Shown in pieces: positions 34,692-43,608 of a stretch of 64,000 nucleotides of DNA. Source of the stretch: Sphingomonas mucosissima (lineage in GTDB: Bacteria > Pseudomonadota > Alphaproteobacteria > Sphingomonadales > Sphingomonadaceae). The position numbers were made by a program, and so were the translations under genes. Positions within the stretch are counted from its first letter, which is position 1. Each line of letters begins with the position of its first letter. Under the pieces are notes generated by a model that was not told where the DNA came from, ran no database searches, and was given only the letters and a program-made list of their open reading frames with translations. The stretch is from assembly GCF_002197665.1 (NCBI RefSeq), contig NZ_NBBJ01000001.1, positions 806,001 to 870,000 on the forward strand, written 5' to 3'.

Positions 34692-35573
34692 ATGGTGACC
34701 TGGTATCTTGGGGTGGACGCAGGCGGCAGCCACTGCCGCGCGCGGTTGACCGACGCCACCGGGCTGGTGATTGGCACGGGGCATGCCGGCCCGGCGAACA
34801 TGCGCATCGGCGTGTCGGCGGTTCGCGCCGTTCTCGACGATGTTATCGAGCAATCGCTGGAATCCGCCGGGCTCGAGAGGAATGCGAGAGGCGAGATCGC
34901 TGGCGGGATCGGCATTGCCGGCCTTTCGCGCCCGGGCAGCGCCGAGGCATTGCGCGCGATGGACCTTGGCCTGGCGCGGGTCAGCTTCGCCACCGATGCA
35001 GCAATCGCGAACCTGGGGGCGCACCGCGGCGGCGATGGGGCAACGCTGATCCTGGGTACGGGGAGCATCGCGCAGCTCCGCGTGAACGGAACCGATTTTG
35101 CGATCGGCGGCTATGGCTTCCCCATATCGGACGAAGGCAGCGGCGCGGCGCTCGGGCTTTCCGCCATGCGCCACGCGCTTCGAGCGCTCGACGGGCGAAC
35201 GACACGCACCCCGCTGGCGCTCGCGATCGCTGCCCGCTTCGGCCATGCCATTCCGCAAGCGATTGCCTGGATGGATCGGGCGACGCCGGCGGATTACGCC
35301 GCGCTCGCACCGATCGTCATTCAATATGCGCAAGCGGATGATCCGATCGCGCGATCGATCGTGGAGGATGCCGCCGGCCATGTGGAGCGCTTCATCGAAA
35401 CGATCTTCGAGCGGGGTGCGCCAGCCTGTGCGATCCTGGGCGGGCTGGCGCCGCACCTGCGGCCGTGGCTGCGGGCGCGCACCGTGGCGAAGCTGAGCGA
35501 ACCGCTTGGCGATGCGCTGGACGGCGCGCTGCTCCTCGCCGGCTTCGCCTTTCCGGAAGTGACCAGCGAATGA
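34692..35573 (+). CDS. BadF/BadG-type amino-sugar kinase (NagK/MurK-like)
   Basis: 293 residues of the ASKHA fold. YLGVDAGGSHCRARLTD at the N-terminus is the phosphate-1 loop, LILGTGSIAQL near residue 120 the phosphate-2 loop, and AILGGLAPHL the adenosine motif. GGYGFPISDEGSGAALG is characteristic of GlcNAc kinases and of MurK, which phosphorylates MurNAc and GlcNAc. Overlap with the D-lactate dehydrogenase and closeness to murQ favour a product of MurNAc-6-phosphate. ATG at 34692 is preferred over 34680 because GGAAGG lies just before it. Confidence 0.82.
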   Translation: MVTWYLGVDAGGSHCRARLTDATGLVIGTGHAGPANMRIGVSAVRAVLDDVIEQSLESAGLERNARGEIAGGIGIAGLSRPGSAEALRAMDLGLARVSFATDAAIANLGAHRGGDGATLILGTGSIAQLRVNGTDFAIGGYGFPISDEGSGAALGLSAMRHALRALDGRTTRTPLALAIAARFGHAIPQAIAWMDRATPADYAALAPIVIQYAQADDPIARSIVEDAAGHVERFIETIFERGAPACAILGGLAPHLRPWLRARTVAKLSEPLGDALDGALLLAGFAFPEVTSE

Positions 35574-36949
35574 CGGATCTTGCACGGTTGAGCGAGACGA
35601 TGGCGGGGCGCCTTGGCGCGCGCTGGATCACGCACGAGGCGGGGCGGGCGCAGTTCATGGCCGCGGAAGGGCATCATGCGGCGGGCCTGCCCGATGTGGT
35701 GGCACAGCCGCGCACCGTGGAAGAAGTCCAGATGCTGATGGCAGCGGCGCAGGGGGCGGGCGTCGCCGTCGTGCCGCTGGGCGTAGGCACCTCGCTGGAG
35801 GGGAATGCGGGGGCGGTGGCGGGGGCGGTTTCCGTTGATCTGTCCGGCATGAACCGGGTGCTGGAAGTGGCACCCGAAGATCTGTTGTGCGTGGTGGAGC
35901 CCGGGGTCACGCGCGAGGCGCTGAACGAGGAACTGCGCGCGACGGGGCTGTTCTTTCCGATCGATCCGGGCGCGAATGCGACGCTTGGCGGGATGATCTC
36001 CACCCGGGCATCGGGTACCAACGCCGTCCGGTACGGGACGATGCGGGAGAATGTGCTGGGACTGAAAGTGGTGCTGCCGGACGGCACGCTCATTCCGACG
36101 GGGAGCCGGGCGAGGAAGTCCGCTGCCGGCTATGATCTGACGCACCTGTTCACCGGATCGGAGGGCACGCTGGGGCTGATCGTCGAAGCAACGGTTCGCC
36201 TGCATGGCATTCCGGAAGCGGTGCTCGCGGGAACCTGGCGGTTCGACGGGCTCGATGGCGCGGTGCAGACCGTTATCGAGACGATCCAGAGCGGCGTGCC
36301 GGTGGCGCGAATGGAGCTGCTCGATCCCGTCGCGATCCGCGCCTGCAACGCTTTTGCGGGGCTGACCCTGGCGGAGCAGCCGACGTTGTTCGTAGAGCTG
36401 CATGGATCGCCGCAATCGGTTCGGGAACAGCGCACGCAGCTGGAAGCGATCGGCGCGGGGCACGGCGCCGGCGTGCTCACCATGTCCCTCGATCGCGACG
36501 AACAACGCCTGTTGTGGCGCGCGCGTCACGCGGCATTGCCGGCGGCGCGGGCGATGGTGGCCGATGCCGTTACCTGGTCGACCGACATTTGCGTGCCGAT
36601 CTCCAAGCTGGCCGAGGCGATCGCGCGCGCGCGGGCGGCGGTCGACGCGGCGGGATTGCTGGCGCCGATCCTGGGGCATGTGGGCGACGGCAATTACCAC
36701 GTCTTTTTCGTTCTGCGTCGCGACGATCCGGTGGGGTGGGAGAAGGCGCGGGCGGTGAACGAGCAGTTGATCGATTATGCGCTGTCGGTCGGCGGCACCT
36801 GCACCGGGGAACATGGCATCGGCATGGGCAAGCGCGCTGCACTGGTGCGCGAGCATGGCGCCGAAGCCGTGGCGCTGATGCGGCGGATCAAGGCCGCGAT
36901 CGATCCCGGGGGGCTGATGAACCCGGGCAAGATATTTCTGGAAAGGTGA
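35570..36949 (+). CDS. FAD-linked D-lactate dehydrogenase (GlcD/DLD family)
   Basis: 459 residues. The PCMH-type FAD domain shows VVPLGVGTSLEGNAGA near 62-77 and FFPIDPGANATLGGMISTRA near 125-145. The C-terminal FAD-oxidase domain carries GHVGDGNYHVFF and GGTCTGEHGIGMGKR with the metal and active-site histidines. This family oxidises D-lactate or glycolate and passes electrons to cytochrome c or quinone. The start overlaps the kinase stop (ATGA) and murQ follows 5 bases later. MurQ releases D-lactate, so D-lactate is the obvious substrate. Confidence 0.86.
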   Translation: MTDLARLSETMAGRLGARWITHEAGRAQFMAAEGHHAAGLPDVVAQPRTVEEVQMLMAAAQGAGVAVVPLGVGTSLEGNAGAVAGAVSVDLSGMNRVLEVAPEDLLCVVEPGVTREALNEELRATGLFFPIDPGANATLGGMISTRASGTNAVRYGTMRENVLGLKVVLPDGTLIPTGSRARKSAAGYDLTHLFTGSEGTLGLIVEATVRLHGIPEAVLAGTWRFDGLDGAVQTVIETIQSGVPVARMELLDPVAIRACNAFAGLTLAEQPTLFVELHGSPQSVREQRTQLEAIGAGHGAGVLTMSLDRDEQRLLWRARHAALPAARAMVADAVTWSTDICVPISKLAEAIARARAAVDAAGLLAPILGHVGDGNYHVFFVLRRDDPVGWEKARAVNEQLIDYALSVGGTCTGEHGIGMGKRAALVREHGAEAVALMRRIKAAIDPGGLMNPGKIFLER

Positions 36950-36954
36950 GGCGG

Positions 36955-37842
36955 ATGAGCACCGAGACCGTCGATCCGCGCTATGTCTCCATCGATCGCT
37001 GGCCATCGGTAATCGCGGTGGAGGCGATGCTGGAGGGGCAGATGGCGGCGCTGGCGGCGATCAAGAGCCAGACGGCGGCCATTGCGACCGCTGCCGAGGA
37101 CGCCGCGCGTCGGCTCGGGGCGGAGGGGCGATTGATCTATGCCGGGGCGGGCACCTCCGGGCGGGTCGCGGTGCAGGATGGGGTGGAGTTGTTTCCCACT
37201 TATAACTGGCCGCGCGCGCGGCTCGTGTTCCTGATGGCAGGCGGGACGGCGGCGCTGATCGAGAGTGTCGAAGGGGCGGAGGATGATGCGGGCGCGGCAC
37301 GCGCGGCGGTCATCGACGCCGCGGTGGGGGCGAGCGATGTCGTGATCGGTGTCGCGGCGAGCGGCCGCACCGCTTACACGGTCGCAGCGGTCGAGGCGGC
37401 GCGTGCGGCGGGCGCGCTGACGATCGGCGTTGCCAACAATGCGGGCGAGGGTCTGCTGACCAGGGCGGAGCACGCGATCCTTGCCGATACGGGAAGCGAG
37501 ATCGTCGCGGGATCGACCCGGATGAAGGCAGGAACCGCGCAGAAGGCGGTGCTGAACCTTTTGTCCACCACGATCATGCTGCGGCTGGGCTTGGTTCACC
37601 AAGGGATGATGGTGAACATGCGGGTGTCGAACCGCAAGCTGCGCGCACGTGCCGAAGCGATGGTGGCGCAGATCGCCGGCGTCGGGCGGGAGGTGGCGGC
37701 GCAGGCGCTGGACGTAGCGGGCGAGGAGATCAGGGCGGCCGTGCTGATTGCGCGCGGGGCGACGGCTGCGGAGGCTGCCGCCAGCCTCGGCGCACATGGC
37801 GGCAGCCTGGCAGCGGCGATGGACGGCGTCGCCCGGCCCTGA
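36955..37842 (+). CDS. murQ: N-acetylmuramic acid 6-phosphate etherase (MurQ)
   Basis: 295 residues, normal length. The SIS domain has IYAGAGTSGRVAVQDGVEL (61-79). E78 and the EGAED motif (106-110) provide the catalytic acids. GVAASGRTAY and GSTRMKAGTAQKAVLNLLST are strongly conserved MurQ stretches. It cleaves the D-lactyl ether of MurNAc-6-phosphate to GlcNAc-6-phosphate and D-lactate in the cytoplasm. A GGTGAGGCGG ribosome binding site precedes the ATG. Kinase, D-lactate dehydrogenase and etherase in one operon form a self-contained MurNAc degradation module; no nagA or nagB is in the window. Confidence 0.93.
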   Translation: MSTETVDPRYVSIDRWPSVIAVEAMLEGQMAALAAIKSQTAAIATAAEDAARRLGAEGRLIYAGAGTSGRVAVQDGVELFPTYNWPRARLVFLMAGGTAALIESVEGAEDDAGAARAAVIDAAVGASDVVIGVAASGRTAYTVAAVEAARAAGALTIGVANNAGEGLLTRAEHAILADTGSEIVAGSTRMKAGTAQKAVLNLLSTTIMLRLGLVHQGMMVNMRVSNRKLRARAEAMVAQIAGVGREVAAQALDVAGEEIRAAVLIARGATAAEAAASLGAHGGSLAAAMDGVARP

Positions 37843-37997
37843 CGGGGCGGGCTCGTCCGCGTTACGGCTCGGCTCTCGGGGGGCGTGGCGGCGCACCTGA
37901 TGCCTTGTTGCTATGGCTTACCACCAACACTGAAGGGTTGTGCGCCGGCATCGGATCATGTGAATTCGTGCCCGTCTGTTCGGAAACGGGAAAGCAT

Positions 37998-39470
37998 ATG
38001 ATCGATCGCGCCTTTTTCGCCGGCTTCGCTGGCGCTGCGCTGCTCGTTGCCGGAGAGGCGCAGGCCGGGCCGCTGGCGGCGGATGCGCGCGAGCAGGTGC
38101 TGGCCGGGGTGGATGCCAAAAAGGTGGAAACGGTCGGGAAAGCGATCTGGAGCTTCGCCGAGACGGGCTATCAGGAACAGAAGAGCGCCGCGCTGCTCGC
38201 CAAGGAGCTGAAGGACGCGGGCTTTCAGGTGACCATGGGGGTGGTGGGGGAGCCGACCGCCTTTCTCGCCAGCTACCGCAACGGCGCCGGCCCGGTCATC
38301 GGGATCACGGCGGAATATGATGCGCTGCCCGGCCTCGCGCAGCAGACGGTGCCGACGAAGACGCCCATCGCCGGACAGGCGCATGGCCATGGCTGCGGGC
38401 ACAATCTGCTGGGCGCCGCATCGGTGGCGGCAGCTATCGCGGTGAAGAAGTGGATGATCGCCTCCAAGACGCCCGGCGAGCTGCGCGTGTACGGCACGCC
38501 GGCGGAGGAAGGCGGCTCGGGCAAGGTCTACATGGTGCGCGACGGCTTGTTCAAGGACGTGGACGCGGCCGTGCACTGGCACCCGGCGGGCGCGAATTCG
38601 GCTGCGCAATCGATCAGCATGGCAAATACCAATGGCAAGTTCCGCTTCTACGGCCGCTCGTCGCACGCTTCGGGCAATCCGGAAGCCGGGCGATCCGCGC
38701 TGGACGCGGTGGAGATCATGAACGTCGCGACTAATTACTTGCGCGAGCATGTGCCGGACCGGACGCGGATCCATTATGTGATCACCAGCGGTGGCGGGGC
38801 GCCCAACGTGGTGCCGGACTATGCCGAGGTCTATTACTACGTTCGCTCGCCCGATCCGCAGGTCGTCCGCTCCGTGATGGCGCGGGTGACGAAAGCGGGT
38901 GAGGGCGCGGCGATCGCCACCGAGACTCGGATGGAGTTCGAGCAGATCGGCGGGGTCTATTCCATGCTGCCGAACGACACGCTGGGGCAGGTCATGGACA
39001 AGAACCTGCGATCGCTGGGCGGCATCGCGTGGACGGCGGAGGAGAAAGCCTTCGCCGCCAAGATGCGCGAAAGCGTGCCGGACGCGCGCGGGACGATCGA
39101 GTCCGTTGCACAGGTCCAGCCCTATGCCGTGCGCACGGACCCAGATGCGGCTGGCGGCTCCACCGACATGTCGGATATTTCGTGGGTCGTTCCCACCGTG
39201 GGGCTCGGCACCGCCACCTTTGTTCCCGGCATGCCGGGACACAGCTGGCAGAATACCGCCGCCGCCGGGATGAGCATCGGCACCAAGGGCGCGGTGCTGG
39301 CGTCGCGCACCCTGGCGCTGACCCTTGCGGAAATGATCGCCAGCCCCGACGTGATCGCGACGGCGAAGGCGGAAATGGAAAAGCGGCGTGGGCCGGATTT
39401 CCGCTATGTCGCCCTGATTGGCAATCGGGCGCCGGCACTCGATTACAGGAACAACAGCCGCGTGGAATGA
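37998..39470 (+). CDS. Secreted M20-family amidohydrolase (AbgB-like)
   Basis: 490 residues. The signal peptide ends at GEAQA (about 21). The M20 metallopeptidase core shows ITAEYDALPGL, GHGCGHNLLG with metal-binding His/Cys, GTPAEEGGSGK with the catalytic/metal glutamates, and a dimerisation domain from about 220 to 340 including SSHASGNPEAGRSALDA. Relatives hydrolyse p-aminobenzoyl-glutamate or N-acyl amino acids. With a D-Glu/murein context, release of glutamate or other amino acids from acylated forms in the periplasm is plausible. It lies 155 bases after murQ, so it may have its own promoter. Confidence 0.86.
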   Translation: MIDRAFFAGFAGAALLVAGEAQAGPLAADAREQVLAGVDAKKVETVGKAIWSFAETGYQEQKSAALLAKELKDAGFQVTMGVVGEPTAFLASYRNGAGPVIGITAEYDALPGLAQQTVPTKTPIAGQAHGHGCGHNLLGAASVAAAIAVKKWMIASKTPGELRVYGTPAEEGGSGKVYMVRDGLFKDVDAAVHWHPAGANSAAQSISMANTNGKFRFYGRSSHASGNPEAGRSALDAVEIMNVATNYLREHVPDRTRIHYVITSGGGAPNVVPDYAEVYYYVRSPDPQVVRSVMARVTKAGEGAAIATETRMEFEQIGGVYSMLPNDTLGQVMDKNLRSLGGIAWTAEEKAFAAKMRESVPDARGTIESVAQVQPYAVRTDPDAAGGSTDMSDISWVVPTVGLGTATFVPGMPGHSWQNTAAAGMSIGTKGAVLASRTLALTLAEMIASPDVIATAKAEMEKRRGPDFRYVALIGNRAPALDYRNNSRVE

Positions 39471-39513
39471 CCTTCCGCGACGAACACCGAACCAAACACA
39501 AGGAGTTGCCATC

Positions 39514-40524
39514 ATGAACCTCGCGCAGTTCGCGCGCCGCCGCTACACGCCCGGCGCCACCGCGATCGAACCCATGCCGCATCTGACCAAGGCGCTGGGC
39601 GGCGCGGAGCTTTTCATCAAGCGCGACGACCAGCTCGGCCTGACCGGCGGCGGCAACAAGACGCGCAAGCTGGAGTTCCTGGTTGCGGACGCCCTGGCGC
39701 AAGGGGCGGATACGCTGATCACCGTGGGTGCGGTGCAGAGCAACCACTGCCGCCTGACACTTGCCGCGGCGGTGCGCGAGGGATTGAAATGTCGCCTGGT
39801 GCTCGAGCAGCGCGTTCCCGACAGCTACGATCCGAGCGCGTCGGGCAACAACTTCCTCTTCGACCTGCTCGGTGTCGAGGCGGTTACCGTCGTGAACCTC
39901 GGCGCGGACCTGCAGGGCGCGATGGAGCAGGTGGCGGCTGATCTCGCGGCCGAGGGGCGGAAGGGCTATATCATTCCCGGCGGTGGCTCCAATGCGCTTG
40001 GCGCGCTCGGCTATGTGGCCTGTGCCGAGGAGATTTTGGCGCAATCGTTCGCGAGCGGTGTCGCGTTCGACCGCATCGTCGTGGCGAGCGGCAGCGCGGG
40101 CACGCATGCTGGCATCGTGGCGGGCCTTGTCGGCAACAGCGCCAACATTCCGGTCACCGGCATCAACGTGCGCCGGCCGCGCGCGGAGCAGGAGGGCAAT
40201 GTGCACAAGCTTGCGCTTGCCGTGGCGGACCTCGCCGGGGTGGTGCCCGCGATCGCGCCAGAAACGATCGAGTGCCGCGATGAATGGGTGGGGCCGGGCT
40301 ATTCGCTCCCGACGCCGGAGATGATCGAAGCGGTGCGGATGTTCGCCTCGCTGGAGGGCGTGCTGCTCGATCCCGTTTATACCGGGAAGGCGGCGGCGGG
40401 ATTGATCGCGCTGGTGCGCTCGGGCGAGATCGCCAGGGAGGAGCGCGTGCTGTTCGTGCACACCGGCGGGTCGCCGGCGCTCTATGCCTATCAGCCGGTG
40501 CTTGCCGGCGCGGCCGCGGCCTGA
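39514..40524 (+). CDS. dcyD: PLP-dependent D-cysteine desulfhydrase / ACC deaminase family
   Basis: 336 residues of fold-type II. K49 in GGGNKTRKLEFL binds pyridoxal phosphate. GAVQSNHCRLTLAAA and SGSAGTHAGIV form the carboxylate and phosphate sites. FVHTGGSPALYAY closes the C-terminus. DcyD converts D-cysteine to pyruvate, sulfide and ammonia; relatives deaminate other D-amino acids or ACC. A strong AAGGAG site precedes the ATG. The neighbours (D-Glu enzymes, racemase) suggest D-amino-acid breakdown, but the true substrate may not be D-cysteine. Confidence 0.83.
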   Translation: MNLAQFARRRYTPGATAIEPMPHLTKALGGAELFIKRDDQLGLTGGGNKTRKLEFLVADALAQGADTLITVGAVQSNHCRLTLAAAVREGLKCRLVLEQRVPDSYDPSASGNNFLFDLLGVEAVTVVNLGADLQGAMEQVAADLAAEGRKGYIIPGGGSNALGALGYVACAEEILAQSFASGVAFDRIVVASGSAGTHAGIVAGLVGNSANIPVTGINVRRPRAEQEGNVHKLALAVADLAGVVPAIAPETIECRDEWVGPGYSLPTPEMIEAVRMFASLEGVLLDPVYTGKAAAGLIALVRSGEIAREERVLFVHTGGSPALYAYQPVLAGAAAA

Positions 40525-40535
40525 GGATGCCGGCC

Positions 40536-41237
40536 ATGCCGCTGACCATTGGCGTGCTCGGCGGCATGGGGCCGGCCGCGACCATCAACTTCATGGCCAA
40601 GGTGCTGCGCCATTCGCAGGAAAGCGCAGCGCGTGAGCAGGACAACGTCCGGCTCATCGTGGACAGCAACCCGGCTTTGCCGGATCGCAACGCCGCGATC
40701 GCGGGCACCGGCCCGTCGCCAGCACCGGGACTCGCCGCCATGGCGCGCGGGCTGCACGCCGCGGGCGCGCAGGTGCTGGCGATGCCCTGCAATGCCGCCC
40801 ACGCCTTTGCCGATGCCGTGATCGGCGCAACGCCGCTGCCGTTCATCCATCTGGTGGAGGAGACGGTGGGGGCGGTTTCGCGTGAGCATGGCGCGGCACG
40901 CCGCATCGGCGTGCTCGCTGCGAACGGTGCGGCCGAAGCGCGGCTCTACGAACGGGCGCTTGAAGCCAGCGCGCTGATCCCGGTGGTGCCGGATCAGGCG
41001 ATGCGCGCGAATTTCATGAACGGGATCTGGCAGATTAAGGCCGGCGATCTGGCGTCGGGACGAAGCGCCGTAGCGGCCGCGGCGATGCAGCTGATCGCGG
41101 AAGGTGCCGAGGTGATCATTGCCGGGTGTACCGAAGTGCCGCTGGTGATCGGCCCGGGCGATCTTCCCGTGCCGCTGATCGATTCCACCGACGTCCTGGC
41201 GCGCCGGGCAGTGTCCTTTGCGCTCGCCGCTGCTTAG
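40536..41237 (+). CDS. Aspartate/glutamate racemase family protein (RacX/YgeA type)
   Basis: 233 residues, cofactor-independent two-cysteine racemase fold. GVLGGMGPAATINF opens the protein. The two active-site cysteines are C85 in AMPCNAAH and C198 in IAGCTEVPL. Such enzymes racemise Asp, Glu or a broader range of amino acids. ATG at 40536 is preferred (GAGG nine bases away) over ATG at 40527. It ends the rightward catabolic operon; its stop overlaps the convergent hydrolase stop by four bases. Confidence 0.87.
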   Translation: MPLTIGVLGGMGPAATINFMAKVLRHSQESAAREQDNVRLIVDSNPALPDRNAAIAGTGPSPAPGLAAMARGLHAAGAQVLAMPCNAAHAFADAVIGATPLPFIHLVEETVGAVSREHGAARRIGVLAANGAAEARLYERALEASALIPVVPDQAMRANFMNGIWQIKAGDLASGRSAVAAAAMQLIAEGAEVIIAGCTEVPLVIGPGDLPVPLIDSTDVLARRAVSFALAAA

Positions 41238-42055
41238 TTGCCGGCGCCATCACTGGCGAGATTGGCGTGGCCTGAGCTGGGATAGACCATCGCGCGGATG
41301 AGGCCGCGGCGATCGAAGCGGCGCCAGCCATCTTCGGGCTGGGCGAGCCGATCCGCGACAGCATAAAGCACCGCTGGGTTGACCGGCAGGCCGAAGTGAC
41401 TGCCGAACACTTCGATATTGTCGCTGTTCGCGCAATTGGGCTCGACGCAATTGGCCCACGGCACAATGCCGTCATCGCGGCTCCAGATGGCGGTGGAGGG
41501 AACGGGAAGCGGCGTTTCGCCTTCGCGCAGATAGGCGAGGGCGCGATCGTCGTCGACCTTTTGCCCGCTCAGGAATTCGTACAGGCGCCAGACGCGCGTG
41601 TCCTTGGGTGCACCGGCAAATGGCGCGCCGAGGGTGATGACCTGCCGCACCTGATCCGGCACGCGGCGACAGAGCGCGCGCGCCATGATCCCGCCGAGGC
41701 TCCAGCCGATCAGGCTGACGCGCCGATGCTGACGATCGTATATCGCCTCGATCCGCTCGAGCAGCTTTTCACCATCGTCGCCAACCGATCGAGGGCCGTG
41801 ATTGCGCCCCAGGTCCCAGCCGTGCGCATCATAGCCGAGGTGCGCAAGGTAGCGCCGCAAAATGCGCGTGGCGCTGTCCGAGGCGTTGAAGCCCGGGATC
41901 ACGAGCACGGAATGGCCGTCACCGCGGGGTACGGTGGCCAACGCCGGGGCAGCCCAGGGGAGCATCCCGAGTTCCGCCACTGCGCGGGGGATCTCCGTCA
42001 AGGCCAGCAACGGCGATGGGCGTTTGCTCGATCGTCCAGCTGCCGGACCAGTCAT
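41234..42055 (-). CDS. Alpha/beta hydrolase, lipase/PGAP1-like
   Basis: 273 residues. LVIPGFNASDSATRILRRYL gives the oxyanion region. SLIGWSLGGIMAR holds the nucleophilic serine elbow (GWSLGG). W-S-R-D-D-G-I-V-P-W and PSSGHANL supply a likely acid and histidine. The closest general pattern is a triacylglycerol-lipase-like or esterase enzyme acting in the cytoplasm, since no signal peptide is seen. It is convergent with the racemase gene and about 95 bases from the efflux operon. It is probably not functionally tied to either. Confidence 0.72.
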   Translation of the reverse strand: MTGPAAGRSSKRPSPLLALTEIPRAVAELGMLPWAAPALATVPRGDGHSVLVIPGFNASDSATRILRRYLAHLGYDAHGWDLGRNHGPRSVGDDGEKLLERIEAIYDRQHRRVSLIGWSLGGIMARALCRRVPDQVRQVITLGAPFAGAPKDTRVWRLYEFLSGQKVDDDRALAYLREGETPLPVPSTAIWSRDDGIVPWANCVEPNCANSDNIEVFGSHFGLPVNPAVLYAVADRLAQPEDGWRRFDRRGLIRAMVYPSSGHANLASDGAGN

Positions 42056-42150
42056 GCGAAGTCACCTGTCACCAATGCCATGTGCCCGCAGCAACGTGCG
42101 GCTCGCGTGGAAGTTCTGCAAGCCGGCCGGACGGGATGGATCGGCCGGCG

Positions 42151-43608
42151 CTATGGCTGTTGCGGGGACACCAGCACTGGGGCGGGCGTCGCGCCGGTTG
42201 GCGCCACCGCCAGCTGCGAGTCCCCACCCAGGGTGCGATACAGCGTGACGAGGTTGGTGGCGCGAATCAGGCGCGTCTGCACCAGCGACTGCTGCGCAGC
42301 GTAGAGTGACCGCTGGGCATCGAGCGACGACAGGAACGTATCAATGCCGCCGCGATAGCGCGCTTCGCTCAAGCGGAAAGTGTCCGCCGCCGCCGCCGCG
42401 AACCGTTCGGTCGCGGCGAGTTCTTCGGTAATCGTGCCGCGGCGTGCGAGTGCGTCGGCCACTTCGCGGAACGCGGTCTGGATCGTGCCTTCGTAATTGG
42501 CGAGCGCGGCGCGCTGCAGCGCCTCGGTCTGGGCGACGCCGGCGCGGCCGGCACCGGCGCGGAAGATCGGATAGGTGAGGTTTCCGCTCGCCGTTTTCGT
42601 CAGCGAATCGCTTTCGAACAGGTACGAAAGCCCGGTGCTGGCGAAGCTGAACAAGCCCGTCAGCGAGATGGTCGGGAACAGCGCCGCGCGCGCGGCGCCG
42701 ATTTCCGCATTCGCCGCGCGCAGATCATATTCGGCCTGCACCACGTCGGGGCGGCGCAGCAGGACGCGGCTGTCGAGACCCGCGGGCAATTCCGCGACGG
42801 TCGCGGCGGCCTGCTCGATGGGGGGCGGCAGCAGGGCGGGATCGATCGTGTTGCCGACCAGCAACTGAAGGGCGTTCAGATCCTGCGCCAGAGCGGTGCG
42901 CTGGCTGGCGATATTCGCTTCCGCATTGGCGAGCGTCTGTTCGGCTTGGCGCAGATCAGTTCGGGGGGCAACGCCGCCCTCTACGCGCGCGCGCGTCAAC
43001 GTAACGGAGCGCCGGGCGATCGATGCGGTGTCCTCCGCGAGTTTCAATAGGCTCTGGTCGGCGGCATGGGTAAGCCAGGCGCTGGCGATGTCGCCGGTCA
43101 GGGTCAGTCGGACGGCGCGCGCGGCAGCCTCCTGGCCGAAATAGCGCGACAGTGCCGCATCACTGAGCGACCGTACGCGGCCGAACAGATCGAGCTCAAA
43201 GGCGCTGACGCCGATTGACGCCTGGTAGGACGTGCCGCCCACCGCGAAATTGCCGCCGGCCGCGCGGGCGCCGATCTCACGGCGCGTCGCTGATGTGCCA
43301 GTGTTGATCTGAGGAAACAGCTCGGCCCGCTGGATGCGATATTGCGCGCGGGCAGCCTCGATGTTGGCGACGCTTGCGCGCAGATCGCGATTGTTCGCCA
43401 GCGCCGCGTCGATCAGCCGCTGCAACCGCGCGTCGCGGAAAACATCGCGATAGGTGACGCTGGGCAATGCGGCTTCGGTTTGGCGGAGATACGTGTCGCC
43501 CGTTGGCCACGACGTGGGCACCGGAAGCTCGGGCCGCACGTATTTGGGCGCCATGCTGCATGCCGTGAGCGCGCTGCCCAGGAGGAGGGGGAGGAGGGCG
43601 CGCATCAC
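42151..43608 (-). CDS. Outer-membrane efflux channel lipoprotein (OprM/NodT family)
   Basis: 485 residues. The lipobox LTACS puts a lipidated cysteine at residue 17. Two OEP domains follow with the alternating alpha-barrel/beta-strand pattern (LPGLDSRVLLRRPDVVQAEY-type segment near 270-290). It forms the TolC-like exit duct of the RND pump encoded immediately upstream on the same strand, overlapping by four bases. The alanine-rich composition is normal for the family. It is the last gene of the three-gene efflux operon. Confidence 0.9.
   Translation of the reverse strand: MMRALLPLLLGSALTACSMAPKYVRPELPVPTSWPTGDTYLRQTEAALPSVTYRDVFRDARLQRLIDAALANNRDLRASVANIEAARAQYRIQRAELFPQINTGTSATRREIGARAAGGNFAVGGTSYQASIGVSAFELDLFGRVRSLSDAALSRYFGQEAAARAVRLTLTGDIASAWLTHAADQSLLKLAEDTASIARRSVTLTRARVEGGVAPRTDLRQAEQTLANAEANIASQRTALAQDLNALQLLVGNTIDPALLPPPIEQAAATVAELPAGLDSRVLLRRPDVVQAEYDLRAANAEIGAARAALFPTISLTGLFSFASTGLSYLFESDSLTKTASGNLTYPIFRAGAGRAGVAQTEALQRAALANYEGTIQTAFREVADALARRGTITEELAATERFAAAAADTFRLSEARYRGGIDTFLSSLDAQRSLYAAQQSLVQTRLIRATNLVTLYRTLGGDSQLAVAPTGATPAPVLVSPQQP

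Noticed and set aside
35321..37006. 561-codon minus-strand open frame opposite the D-lactate dehydrogenase
   Set aside because: Antisense shadow; no recognisable motif, whereas the plus strand has complete FAD-oxidase motifs.
22383..41237. The island as a recent mobile insertion
   Set aside because: No integrase, insertion sequence, tRNA boundary or flanking direct repeats, and codon use looks like that of neighbouring core genes.
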